Source of the DNA: Methylobacterium sp. 10
Lineage (GTDB): Bacteria > Pseudomonadota > Alphaproteobacteria > Rhizobiales > Beijerinckiaceae
DNA length: 64,000 nt
Direction: 5' to 3'
NCBI RefSeq assembly: GCF_000519085.1
Contig: NZ_KI912577.1
Span: 227,501-291,500, forward strand
Under the pieces are notes generated by a model. It saw only the letters and a program-made list of their open reading frames with translations, was not told the DNA's origin and made no database searches. Numbering within the stretch: position 1 is the stretch's first letter; the number at the start of each line of letters is the position of its first letter. The translations under genes were made by a program, and so were the position numbers. This document shows positions 19,090 to 27,448 of the stretch, piece after piece.

Positions 19090-20754
19090 TCAGGCCTCGC
19101 CCTCCTCCGGTGCCTCCTTGGCCACGAGATGCGGCAGATGTTCCTCGTGCCACAGGCGAATGCGGGTGAGCGCCGGATGGGCGAGGTTGCGGGCGAGATA
19201 GCCCTCGATCCGCGGCAGATGCCCGAGGTAGGCCGGCTTGCCGTCCCGCTTGTCGAGTCGGGCGAAGATGCCGAGGATCTTGGTGGCGCGCTGTGCGGCC
19301 ATCACCGCATAGGCCCGCGCGAAGCCCTGCATGTCGAAATCCGGCTCGCGACTGCGCCGTTCACGCACATAGAGGCCGAGCAGGCGCAGTTCGAACTCGG
19401 CCGTGGCGTCGACGCGGGCATCCTGCAGCAGGGAGGCGAGATCGTAGGCGGGGTGACCGAGCACCGCGTCCTGGAAGTCGATCACGCCGATGCGCTCCAG
19501 CCCCTCGCGGTCGGGCATCCAGATCAGGTTCGGCGAATGATAGTCGCGCAGGGTCCAGGTCGGACGTTCCGGCTCGACCCCGCGCAACACCTCGGCCCAG
19601 AGCGCCACGAATTCGGAGCGGGCGGGTGCGGGCAGCGAGGCGCCGATCACCGACGGGCAGTACCAGTCCGGCAGGAGCTCGGTCTCGAACAGCAGGGCTT
19701 CGAGATCGTAGGGCGGCAGGACGTGGTCGACCCCATCGGCGACGGGGAGAACCCCGGGGAGTTCGGTGGCGTGGAGCTTGGCCAGCAGCCGCACGGCCTC
19801 GGCATAGCGCTCGGGGCGAGGGCCATTGGCATCCACCACCGGTTCCGAGCCGAGATCCTCGATGATGAGCAGGCCCTCGTCGAGATCCTCGCCGTAGATG
19901 CGGGGCGCCGAGAAGCCGAGGGCACGAAGGCCGCGGTCGACGCCGACGAAGGCGTGGACGCTTTCGGCGAGCTTGACGATGGCGCTGTAGGGCTTGCCGT
20001 TGCGCACCGGCGGCCCGTCCGGCCGGGCCGGGGAGATCATCAGCACGGCCCTGGTCCCGTCCGGTTTCACCAGACGCTCGTAGGCGCGCGAGGACGCATC
20101 GCCCTGCATCAGGATGCGTTCCGCCTCGTCCCAGCCGCTGCGGTCGAGGAGGGCCCGCAGGGCGCGGGCGCGCTGCATGCGGGCGCGCATCCCGCCCTGG
20201 CCGTCGATGCGGGCAAAACGCGAGCCCTCGCCGAATTCCGGCCTCAGCGACAGATCCACGGACAGGATCGGACCATCACGCGAGCCGAGGCGCTCCGGCC
20301 ATTCCACGAGGGTGATCGCGGTCTCGGTCATCTCGTCGAAACCGAGTTCCACCAGCTCGTCCGGCCCGCGCAATCGGTACAGGTCGGCATGGACGATCTG
20401 TCGGCCGTTCTTGCCTTCGTAGGGCTGGATCAGGGTGAAGGTCGGGCTCGGAACTTCGAGCTCGGGCTCGCCCGTGAGTTCGCGGATCAACGCCCGCGCA
20501 AGAGTCGTCTTGCCGCCGCCGAGCCCGCCGGACAGAGCGACGATGTCGCCCGGCAGCAGGAACTCCGCGAGAAAGCGGCCGAGGTCCTCCGTGGCGCCTT
20601 CGTCGGGAAGGACGAAGGCCCAGGCGGGTTTGGTCTCGCGCCGGGGCTCGCCCGAACCGTCCTCACTCACCGCCACATCCTCCGTCCGCGCCATTTGCAC
20701 TGCGGCCTCGAAGCCCGGCCACGGAATGGCCGAGACGTGAGGCACGCCGCTCAT
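19090..20754 (-). CDS. bifunctional TsaE ATPase / AmgK-like sugar kinase fusion
   Basis: Two enzymes are joined in 554 residues. The N-terminal part (about residues 45-200) is TsaE, the ATPase for threonylcarbamoyl-A37 tRNA modification, with Walker A 'LSGGLGGGKTTLARAL', 'SPTFTLIQPYE', 'HADLYRL' and 'LVEWPERL'. The C-terminal part (about 210-545) is an aminoglycoside-phosphotransferase fold like AmgK, which phosphorylates MurNAc/GlcNAc at C1: 'LRDYHSPNLIWMP' and 'VIDFQDAVLGHPAYDLASLLQDAR'. The same fusion is known in Hyphomicrobiales. The first 40 residues are poorly conserved, so the true start may be further in. It lies upstream of murU, linking kinase and uridylyltransferase of MurNAc recycling. 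Confidence 0.9.
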   Translation of the reverse strand: MSGVPHVSAIPWPGFEAAVQMARTEDVAVSEDGSGEPRRETKPAWAFVLPDEGATEDLGRFLAEFLLPGDIVALSGGLGGGKTTLARALIRELTGEPELEVPSPTFTLIQPYEGKNGRQIVHADLYRLRGPDELVELGFDEMTETAITLVEWPERLGSRDGPILSVDLSLRPEFGEGSRFARIDGQGGMRARMQRARALRALLDRSGWDEAERILMQGDASSRAYERLVKPDGTRAVLMISPARPDGPPVRNGKPYSAIVKLAESVHAFVGVDRGLRALGFSAPRIYGEDLDEGLLIIEDLGSEPVVDANGPRPERYAEAVRLLAKLHATELPGVLPVADGVDHVLPPYDLEALLFETELLPDWYCPSVIGASLPAPARSEFVALWAEVLRGVEPERPTWTLRDYHSPNLIWMPDREGLERIGVIDFQDAVLGHPAYDLASLLQDARVDATAEFELRLLGLYVRERRSREPDFDMQGFARAYAVMAAQRATKILGIFARLDKRDGKPAYLGHLPRIEGYLARNLAHPALTRIRLWHEEHLPHLVAKEAPEEGEA

Positions 20755-20982
20755 CTAACGCAAGCACCCTTAATCAAAGTCGCCATCCACCCCAAGGGGT
20801 GCCGCATGTCCGGGCCAGCGGCCCCGAGCGGGCCGACATCGTTTTCACGGGATGGATCAGGGGCGATGACGTCGCCGGGCAAAGTCAGGGGCCTGCCGAC
20901 GCCGGAATGGACCTTGACGACGGGGAACGGTCCGCGACGGGCGCTTCGTCGCCGGCACCGCGATACCCGTCGATCGGCAGCG

Positions 20983-23550
20983 TCATTCCGCCGCCGCGCG
21001 TTTCGCCTCCGCGACGTTCACGGGAAACGTGCAGGTCACGCGGGTGCCGGCCCCAGGTTTGGATGAGAGTTCCACCCGGCCGCCATGGAGCTCCACGAAG
21101 GAGCGCACGATGGAGAGGCCGAGGCCGACGCCGCGATGGCGGGTTCCCAGGGTGCGGCTCTCGAAACGGTCGAACACCCGGGCGGCGACCTCTTCCGGCA
21201 TCCCGCGCCCCTCGTCGCGGACGGTCAGGGTGAGCTCCGACTCCGTCCGGTGGGCCGTGACGCGAACCACCTGACCGGGTGAGGAAAAGCCGACGGCGTT
21301 GGAGAGCAGGTTGAACAGGATCTGGCGCACGCGCTTTCCGTCGGCGACGAAACTGCCGATGTCGGCGGGCATGTCGAGATCGAGGCCGATGGCGGATTCG
21401 GCCAGACGGTCCTCCAGGCCGCGGGCGGCCGCCTCCACCGTCGCCCGAACGTCGATGACCTCGCGGGCGAGTTCGAGGGAACCGGCATCGATCGAGGCGA
21501 GATCGAGAATGTCGTTGATCATCACGAGGAGCGCCCCCGAAGAGCGCATGATGTGATCGGAATATTCGCGCTGGCGCTCGTTGAGCGCCCCCACGCTCTC
21601 GTCGCCGAGAAGCTGGGTGAAGCCGATGATGTTGGTGAGCGGCGAGCGCAGTTCGTAGGAGACGTGGTGGACGAAGGTGTCGCGCAGCTGCGAGGCCCGT
21701 TCCAGGGCGTCGTTCTTGTCCGTCAGCGCCCGCTCCACGTTCACGCTGGCGGTGACGTCGATGAGGGTGAGCAGCGTCGCCCCCTCCGGCAGGGGCTGGG
21801 CGGCGCAATCGAGCACCGTTCCGTCCACGATCTCCAGGCGGCAGGTGAGGCCGGCCCGGCTCTCCAGCCCGGTGATGGCGCCGCGGATGTCGAGCCAGGG
21901 CTCCTCGTCCGGCGCCAACTTGCGGCAGGCCTCGATCACCGTGTCGACGCGGGGACGCTCATTGAGGGTCTCGTCCTCCAGCCGCCACAGGGTCGCGAAG
22001 GCGCGGTTGGCGAAGGTCAGGCGGCCATCGGCGCCGAACACGGCGACGGGTTCCTTGAGGGTGTCCAGGGTCTCGGCCTGCACCCGCATCAGGGCGTTGT
22101 AGCGGGATTCGAGCTTCACGTTCTCGGAGACGTCGTCGAACAGGTAGGTCAGGCCGCCCTGGGGATTGGGATCGGCGACGACACGCAGCGACCGCCCATC
22201 CGGCGGATGCCACCAGGTCTCACTGGCTTCCACGGCGCGGTAGGCGGCGAGCACGTCGGATTTCCACGCCTTGAAGTCGGCCTGCTCGGGAAGCTTCCGG
22301 GCGGCACGCAGATGATCGAGGATCTCGCCGTCCAGGGGGCCGGAATCGAGGAAGCCCTGGTCGAGGCTCCAGAGCTGGCGATAGGCGGCGTTGTGGAAGA
22401 TCAGCCGCTGGCGCGCGTCGAACATCGCCACGGCGGTGGGAAGCTGATCGAGGGTGCGGACGTTGGCGTCCATCTGGCGCTGCAGGTCGGCGCGGACGCT
22501 CTCCAGTTCCGAGACGTCCACGGCGATGCCCACGCGACCGGATTCGATGACGGCTTCGGTGACGTCGAGGATGCGCCGACCGCCGGCCACCACCGCCGAC
22601 AGGCGCTTTGCCGCCCTGCCCCCGGACGCCGTCCGATCACCGTCGCTACGGGCGATGAGGTCCCGCGCCTGACGATCGAGGAGTTCGATCCCGTCGGCGA
22701 TGGCCGTCTCGCGGCTTCCGGCTTCGACGGCGGCGACATAGGCCGTGTTGACCCAGGCCAGGCTGCCATCGCGGTTCCGGCGCCAGACCGGTTGGGGAAT
22801 CGCGTCGAGGAGGCTTGCGAGGGCGGACAGGCCGCGCTTGGTCTCGTCGAGGGTCTCGCGCAATTCGGCGAGTTCGCGATGCTCCTCGGTGGTCTCGCGC
22901 AAGCGCAGCAGGGCCCGTCCGGCCAAGGGCTGCCCGTGCGCGTCGATGATCCGCCCCGATTGGGCCCGCACCGTCATGCGGAACCCGGCGCCGCGTTCGC
23001 GCAACGCATCGAGCGAGGCTTCGATCGCGCCCGCATCCGCCGGCACCAGCCAGGTTCCGAAGGCGAGGATGAGCCCCGCCGGGCCGGGTTTCACGCGGTT
23101 GCCGTCGAAGGCGAGGCTGAGATCGCCTTCGATGATGGCCTCGCCGCGCCCCGACCATGTGACGATGACCTGCCGCTCGGAGCTGAGCAGCATCTCGGCC
23201 CGGTCCTCGGAGCCGCGCAGGGTATCCAGATCGGCGATGAGGGCGCGCTCGCGCCGCGTCCATCGTCCGCGCTCGCGCAGATGCAGCAAGGACAGGATCG
23301 TAGCGAAGACCGTGAGACCGATGAGGATCGCGAGGCCGGTGGCGTTGTGCATATGCAGCGGCAGGCCGAACCCCCACGACGATGGGTCGCCGGCATAGCC
23401 GGAGCCGAGCGTCGCGGCGGTCGGCACCGGCGCGATCGCTCCATCGGCGGAGGCAGCCGTGGCATGTCTCACCATCGCGATGCCTGCCGCGACAGAGACG
23501 ACGGCAGCGCCGACACGCCCGTATAGGCGTGCCGTTTCATCGACCCTCAT
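20983..23550 (-). CDS. divL: DivL-like PAS sensor kinase with Tyr in place of His
   Basis: This 855-residue membrane protein has one or two N-terminal membrane segments (about residues 12-30 and 70-90), several PAS-like domains (about 120-220, 240-350, 360-480, 490-600), HisKA and HATPase. The H-box reads 'FVHHVSYELRSPLTNIIGF': the phospho-acceptor position is Tyr632, not His. The ATPase core is intact ('NLLSNAVGF', 'DEGRGMP', 'GVGLGLSI'). Tyr at this position is the hallmark of DivL, which in Caulobacter works with DivK and CckA in cell-cycle control. The neighbourhood (tsaE-amgK, ahcY) matches divL loci in other alphaproteobacteria as I recall them. The naming is inference; the substitution is directly seen. 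Confidence 0.75.
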   Translation of the reverse strand: MRVDETARLYGRVGAAVVSVAAGIAMVRHATAASADGAIAPVPTAATLGSGYAGDPSSWGFGLPLHMHNATGLAILIGLTVFATILSLLHLRERGRWTRRERALIADLDTLRGSEDRAEMLLSSERQVIVTWSGRGEAIIEGDLSLAFDGNRVKPGPAGLILAFGTWLVPADAGAIEASLDALRERGAGFRMTVRAQSGRIIDAHGQPLAGRALLRLRETTEEHRELAELRETLDETKRGLSALASLLDAIPQPVWRRNRDGSLAWVNTAYVAAVEAGSRETAIADGIELLDRQARDLIARSDGDRTASGGRAAKRLSAVVAGGRRILDVTEAVIESGRVGIAVDVSELESVRADLQRQMDANVRTLDQLPTAVAMFDARQRLIFHNAAYRQLWSLDQGFLDSGPLDGEILDHLRAARKLPEQADFKAWKSDVLAAYRAVEASETWWHPPDGRSLRVVADPNPQGGLTYLFDDVSENVKLESRYNALMRVQAETLDTLKEPVAVFGADGRLTFANRAFATLWRLEDETLNERPRVDTVIEACRKLAPDEEPWLDIRGAITGLESRAGLTCRLEIVDGTVLDCAAQPLPEGATLLTLIDVTASVNVERALTDKNDALERASQLRDTFVHHVSYELRSPLTNIIGFTQLLGDESVGALNERQREYSDHIMRSSGALLVMINDILDLASIDAGSLELAREVIDVRATVEAAARGLEDRLAESAIGLDLDMPADIGSFVADGKRVRQILFNLLSNAVGFSSPGQVVRVTAHRTESELTLTVRDEGRGMPEEVAARVFDRFESRTLGTRHRGVGLGLSIVRSFVELHGGRVELSSKPGAGTRVTCTFPVNVAEAKRAAAE

Positions 23551-23862
23551 GACACGTACCGCCCCTACGAATCGTCGCTGAGGCGCAACTGCGCCCTACC
23601 CGCGACACGCCTCGAAAGGCGGCTGCGGGGTTACCTCCACATGAGGAATCACCCCACACTAGCGCGAGCCGGAATCCTGCCGGAAGAGGGTTAAGCTTAA
23701 GTTCACCATGTTGCCGATCGGTTGCCCGGGCATCGGCGCAGAAAGGACACACTGGCGGCGCCGACGCGACACGGACCCCGTGACGAAAAAAGCCCGGCGA
23801 GACGCCGGGCCTTTCTCATCGCGTATTCGGGAGCCGGCGAGAGCCGCCTCCCGCCCGTCCGA
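23551..23862. other. intergenic region ahcY to divL-like gene
   Basis: The stretch contains the ahcY terminator at its far end and the leader of the divL-like gene. A TTAAGCTTAA palindrome lies at 23691-23700, about 140 bases upstream of the divL-like start. No gene is supported. Confidence 0.5.
23786..23815 (-). terminator. intrinsic terminator of ahcY
   Basis: Read on the minus strand: GCCCGGCG, loop TCT, CGCCGGGC, then six T. The eight-base-pair stem lies about 50 bases after the ahcY stop. Confidence 0.9.
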
Positions 23863-25263
23863 TCAGTAGCGGTAATGATCCGGCTTGAAGGGACCGTTCT
23901 CGGAGACGCCGATATAGGCGGCCTGATCGGGACGGAGCTTCGAGAGCTTCACGCCGATCTTCTCGAGATGGAGCATCGCCACCTTCTCGTCGAGCGCCTT
24001 CGGCAGGGTGTAAACCTGCTTCTCGTACTTGCCCGGATTCGTCCAGAGCTCGATCTGGGCGAGCGTCTGGTTGGTGAACGAGGCCGACATCACGAAGGAC
24101 GGGTGGCCCGTGGCGTTGCCGAGATTCACCAGGCGTCCCTCCGACAGGAGGATGATGCGGTGGCCGTCGGGGAAGGTGATCTCGTCCACCTGCGGCTTGA
24201 TGTTCGACCACTGCATGTTCTTCAGGCCGGCGACCTGAATCTCGTTGTCGAAATGGCCGATGTTGCAGACGATCGCCCGGTCCTTCATCGCCCGCATGTG
24301 GTCGAGGGTGATGATGTCCTTGTTGCCCGTGGCGGTGACGAAGATGTCGGCGCGGGGAGCGGCGTCCTCCATCGTCACGACCTCGTAGCCTTCCATGGCG
24401 GCCTGGAGGGCGCAGATCGGATCGACCTCGGACACGAGCACGCGGCAGCCGGCATGGCGCAGCGAAGAGGCCGAGCCCTTGCCGACGTCGCCGAAGCCCG
24501 CGACCATGGCGACCTTGCCGGCCATCATCACGTCGGTGCCGCGGCGGATGCCGTCCACCAGCGATTCACGACAGCCGTAGAGGTTGTCGAACTTCGACTT
24601 GGTGACGGCATCGTTCACGTTGATCGCCGGGAAGAGCAGCTTGCCCTCCTTGGCGAGGTTGTAGAGGCGGTGAACGCCGGTGGTGGTCTCTTCCGAGACG
24701 CCCTTGATCGAATCGGCGAGGCCGGCGAACCAGCCCTTCGGCTTCTCGGAAAGCTTCTTCTTCAGGAGCGCGAAGAAGATCTCCTCTTCCTCCGACTCGG
24801 GCTTGTCGAGGAAGGCGGTGTCGCCGTTCTCGGCGCGCAGGCCGAGATGCACGAACATGGTGGCGTCGCCGCCATCGTCGAGGATCATGTTCGGCATCGA
24901 GCCGTCATGCCAGTCGAACAGCTTGGAGGTGTAATCCCAATACTCGGTGAGCGTCTCGCCCTTGATGGCGAAGACCGGGATGCCGGCGGCGGCGATGGCG
25001 GCGGCGGCATGGTCCTGGGTCGAGTAGATGTTGCACGAGACCCAGCGGATGTCCGCGCCGAGAGCCTTCAGGGTCTCGATCAGCACGGCCGTCTGGATCG
25101 TCATGTGCAGCGAGCCGGCGATCTTCGCGCCCTTCAGGGGCTGCGACGGACCGTATTCCTCGCGGGTGGCCATCAGGCCCGGCATCTCGGTCTCGGCGAT
25201 CGAGATTTCCTTGCGGCCGTACTCGGCCAGGCCGATGTCCTTGACGATATAATCATGTGCCAT
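23863..25263 (-). CDS. ahcY: adenosylhomocysteinase
   Basis: AhcY splits S-adenosylhomocysteine into adenosine and homocysteine, removing the inhibitor left by methyltransferases and feeding the methionine cycle. The 466-residue protein has the NAD-dependent SAHase signatures '[16 protein letters not shown]', '[12 protein letters not shown]', the NAD loop '[12 protein letters not shown]' and the C-terminal 'FKPDHYRY'. The extra loop of about 40 residues ('[20 protein letters not shown]') is typical of bacterial long-form SAHases. The ATG at 25263 ('[16 protein letters not shown]') is the family start. A terminator follows and a palindromic operator candidate precedes it, so it is probably one transcription unit. 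Confidence 0.97.
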   Translation of the reverse strand: MAHDYIVKDIGLAEYGRKEISIAETEMPGLMATREEYGPSQPLKGAKIAGSLHMTIQTAVLIETLKALGADIRWVSCNIYSTQDHAAAAIAAAGIPVFAIKGETLTEYWDYTSKLFDWHDGSMPNMILDDGGDATMFVHLGLRAENGDTAFLDKPESEEEEIFFALLKKKLSEKPKGWFAGLADSIKGVSEETTTGVHRLYNLAKEGKLLFPAINVNDAVTKSKFDNLYGCRESLVDGIRRGTDVMMAGKVAMVAGFGDVGKGSASSLRHAGCRVLVSEVDPICALQAAMEGYEVVTMEDAAPRADIFVTATGNKDIITLDHMRAMKDRAIVCNIGHFDNEIQVAGLKNMQWSNIKPQVDEITFPDGHRIILLSEGRLVNLGNATGHPSFVMSASFTNQTLAQIELWTNPGKYEKQVYTLPKALDEKVAMLHLEKIGVKLSKLRPDQAAYIGVSENGPFKPDHYRY

Positions 25264-25336
25264 GGGGGCGATGCTCTCTCTCGCTTCGTTATGGCGAAGG
25301 CCTATAGCAGGCGAACCGACGCGAAGCAATCAAGAC

Positions 25337-25352
25337 ATAAAGATGTCTTTAT
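25337..25352. promoter_or_regulatory. palindromic operator candidate upstream of ahcY
   Basis: ATAAAGA, two bases TG, TCTTTAT: a perfect 7+7 inverted repeat in an AT-rich patch, 74-89 bases before the ahcY ATG and about 60 before the divergent gene. The position fits an operator. SahR, an ArsR-type repressor, is known to control SAH recycling genes in Proteobacteria; that this is its site is inference. Confidence 0.6.
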
Positions 25353-25411
25353 ACGTGTTCCAGGCTGCGCCGGTTTGGGATCGGGATTGCGGGACGGGAA
25401 GGAAAGACCGG

Positions 25412-26086
25412 ATGGGACGCTTTGCCGACGAGATGCGCGCGCGCCTTTCGGCCGGCTTCACGCTGCCGCCGGAGATCGCCGCCCTGTTCGACTGGATCGA
25501 GGAGCGGAGCCTTCTGCACGAGAGCCAGCGTGTGCCCGGAGATATGTTCGGGACGCTCCAGCCCTTGGATCCGCCTTACCGCGGTGCAGTCGTTCTGTTC
25601 CGGGTCGAGGGTGAGGACGAGGCTCGGGCCTATGCCGAGGCCTGGTTCGGAAGCCCGGAACCCGCCTCGCGCCTGATCCCCTTCGCCCGGACGGGCGCGG
25701 ACGGTTCCTACGCGGCCTTCTGGCTCGACGACGAGGGACGTCAGCGCATCGTCCATCTCGGATCCGAAGGCGACGGCCTTTGCGTCCTCGGACAGACACC
25801 CCTCGATTTCCTGCGGCTTCTCGCCATCGGGCACAACGAGTTGGGGACCGGGCTCGCGCATCCCGACGCGGAGCCGGAGGACGAACCGGATTACGAGATG
25901 GAGGTCGACAACCCTCCCTTCCGGGATTGGCTGACGACGACCTACGGCGTGACGATCCCCACCTTGGTCTCCGAGATCGTACCGGCACCGCCGGACAGTG
26001 TCGCCAAGGCAAGCGCCGACCCGTTCTGGCAATGGGTTCGCCGATTGCAGGAAGCCAGGGACGGGGCAGCCCCGCCCAGCCCCTGA
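25412..26086 (+). CDS. SMI1/KNR4-like (SUKH superfamily) protein
   Basis: This 224-residue cytoplasmic protein resembles SMI1/KNR4-like proteins: 'LPPEIAALFDWIEERS' near the N-terminus, 'SYAAFWLDDEGRQRIVHLGSEG' split across a central beta region, and 'TPLDFLRLLAIGHNEL'. Members include immunity proteins of toxin systems and housekeeping proteins of unknown role. No toxin gene is adjacent, so an immunity role is not supported. The start at 25412 has GGAAGGAAAG upstream; an earlier in-frame start at 25262 would overlap the ahcY start and the operator. It converges with hmp, leaving 23 bases between them. Confidence 0.6.
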   Translation: MGRFADEMRARLSAGFTLPPEIAALFDWIEERSLLHESQRVPGDMFGTLQPLDPPYRGAVVLFRVEGEDEARAYAEAWFGSPEPASRLIPFARTGADGSYAAFWLDDEGRQRIVHLGSEGDGLCVLGQTPLDFLRLLAIGHNELGTGLAHPDAEPEDEPDYEMEVDNPPFRDWLTTTYGVTIPTLVSEIVPAPPDSVAKASADPFWQWVRRLQEARDGAAPPSP

Positions 26087-26109
26087 CTCGCCCTGAGGCC
26101 TGCCTAGTC

Positions 26110-27351
26110 TCAGGCCGCCTGACGGGGCTCCTCCACGAGTTCGTCGGCCGGACCGAAGAACTCGAACCGCACCCTCCCGGCCGGAACACCATGGCGGGCG
26201 AGGCCGTGAACGAGGGAGGCGAGGAACGGCTTGGGGCCGCACAGGTAGTAGGTCGCCTCAGCGAGCGGAGTCTCGCGCGCCAGCCAATCCGCCGTGATCA
26301 GGCCGCCGGCATCGAAATCGATGCCCTTGCGATCCGCTTCCTCCGGCACGGCGTAGAACGTCCGGACCTCGATATTCGGCGCTTGGGCCGCCAGGCCACG
26401 GACATGCTCGCGCATCGCATGGAAACGGCCGCTGAGGGAGCCGTGGACGTACCAGACCGGCCGGTCGGCTCCTGTTTCGACCAGCGTCTCCAGCATGCTC
26501 AGCATCGGCGTGAGGCCGACGCCGCCGCTGACGAGGACGATGGGCGCGTTCGTCGAACGGTCGAGGAAGAAATCGCCGGCGGGGGGCGCCAAGCGCAGGG
26601 CAGTGCCCGGCTTTGCCTCCGCATGCAGCCAGTTGGAGACGATCCCGGCCGGTTCGCCCGGCCGGTCCTCACGCTTGACCGTGATGCGATAGGCCCGGTC
26701 GTTCGGTGCGCAGGAGATCGAGTAGTTGCGCTTGAGCACGCCCTGCCCGGGCAGGTCGATGAGCATCCCGAGATACTGGCCGGCCTCGTGACGCAGGACC
26801 GGCCCGGCATCGCGCGGCGTCAGGACGAAGGACCGGATCGTCTCGCTTTCCTCCGTCACCGATTCGACGACGAAGTCGCGCCACCCGTTCCAGCCACCCG
26901 GCTTGTGCGCGAGGTCGCGCGCGATCTCCGCCTCGCGACCGATCAGGATATGCGCCAGGAACCAGTAGGCCTCCCCCCATGCGGCACAGATCTCCGCGGT
27001 GGCCGCATTACCGAGGACGTCCTGGATCGCGCCGAGGAGCGCGTCCGCCACGAAGGGGTAATGCTCCGGCAGGATGTTCAGGGCGACATGCTTCTGAGCG
27101 ATCCGCTCCACGGCTCCGCTCAAGGCACCGAGATCGTCGATGTGGCGCGCATAGGCGAGCACTGCCAGGGCCAGCGCCTTGGGCTGCGAGCCGGTCTCGC
27201 CATGATGCGACTGGTTGAACAGGTCGCGCATCGCCGGATCCCGGAACAGGCGCTCGTACATCCGCTTCGTGATGGTCAGCCCATGGGCTTCGAGGGCCGG
27301 AACGGTAGCCTTGATGAGGGCGATGGTGGCGGGCGTCAGGGGCTGGGACAA
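26110..27351 (-). CDS. hmp: flavohaemoprotein, nitric oxide dioxygenase
   Basis: Hmp turns nitric oxide and O2 into nitrate using NAD(P)H, FAD and haem. The 413-residue protein has an N-terminal globin (about residues 1-135; proximal His in 'QKHVALNI'), an FAD domain with 'RNYSISCAP' and a NAD domain with 'LVSGGVGLTPMLSML' and 'YLCGPKPFL'. There is no ATG near the family N-terminus. A TTG at 27351 gives 'MSQPLTPATIALIK' and has GGAG six bases upstream, so I use it; another TTG at 27363 lies inside a palindrome and has a poor ribosome site. The divergent nsrR and the palindromes between them point to NO-responsive repression. Confidence 0.93.
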   Translation of the reverse strand: MSQPLTPATIALIKATVPALEAHGLTITKRMYERLFRDPAMRDLFNQSHHGETGSQPKALALAVLAYARHIDDLGALSGAVERIAQKHVALNILPEHYPFVADALLGAIQDVLGNAATAEICAAWGEAYWFLAHILIGREAEIARDLAHKPGGWNGWRDFVVESVTEESETIRSFVLTPRDAGPVLRHEAGQYLGMLIDLPGQGVLKRNYSISCAPNDRAYRITVKREDRPGEPAGIVSNWLHAEAKPGTALRLAPPAGDFFLDRSTNAPIVLVSGGVGLTPMLSMLETLVETGADRPVWYVHGSLSGRFHAMREHVRGLAAQAPNIEVRTFYAVPEEADRKGIDFDAGGLITADWLARETPLAEATYYLCGPKPFLASLVHGLARHGVPAGRVRFEFFGPADELVEEPRQAA

Positions 27352-27362
27352 GGCGGGCTCCA

Positions 27363-27385
27363 AAGGTTCATTTCATATGAACCTT
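27363..27385. promoter_or_regulatory. 23-bp palindrome A, proximal to hmp
   Basis: AAGGTTCA, seven bases, TGAACCTT: a perfect 8-7-8 inverted repeat just upstream of the hmp ribosome site. It has the same geometry as the NsrR-type box 41 bases away and differs from that box's arms at two or three positions. It may be a second NsrR site or the site of another dimeric regulator. Confidence 0.6.
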
Positions 27386-27403
27386 ATCGCCGATGCGCGC
27401 TAG

Positions 27404-27426
27404 AAGATGCAAGGGGAATGTATCTT
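27404..27426. promoter_or_regulatory. NsrR box candidate in the hmp/nsrR intergenic region
   Basis: AAGATGCA, seven bases, TGTATCTT: an 8-7-8 inverted repeat with one arm mismatch. The arms match the known enterobacterial NsrR consensus (AAGATGCA and its complement). It lies 22 bases before the nsrR start and about 50 before hmp, so it could repress both genes. Confidence 0.8.
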
Positions 27427-27448
27427 TAAAAACCTGTAGGAGGGCGGG

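Noticed and set aside
23691..23700. TTAAGCTTAA palindrome upstream of the divL-like gene, as a possible CtrA site
   Set aside because: The CtrA site needs TTAA-N7-TTAA; here only two bases separate the half-sites.
25264..25411. SAH or SAM riboswitch in the ahcY leader
   Set aside because: The short leader shows no pseudoknot-like set of conserved pairings; only the AT-rich palindrome stands out.
25412..26086. Toxin-immunity pair involving the SMI1/KNR4-like protein
   Set aside because: No polymorphic toxin or secretion gene is adjacent; neighbours are ahcY and hmp.
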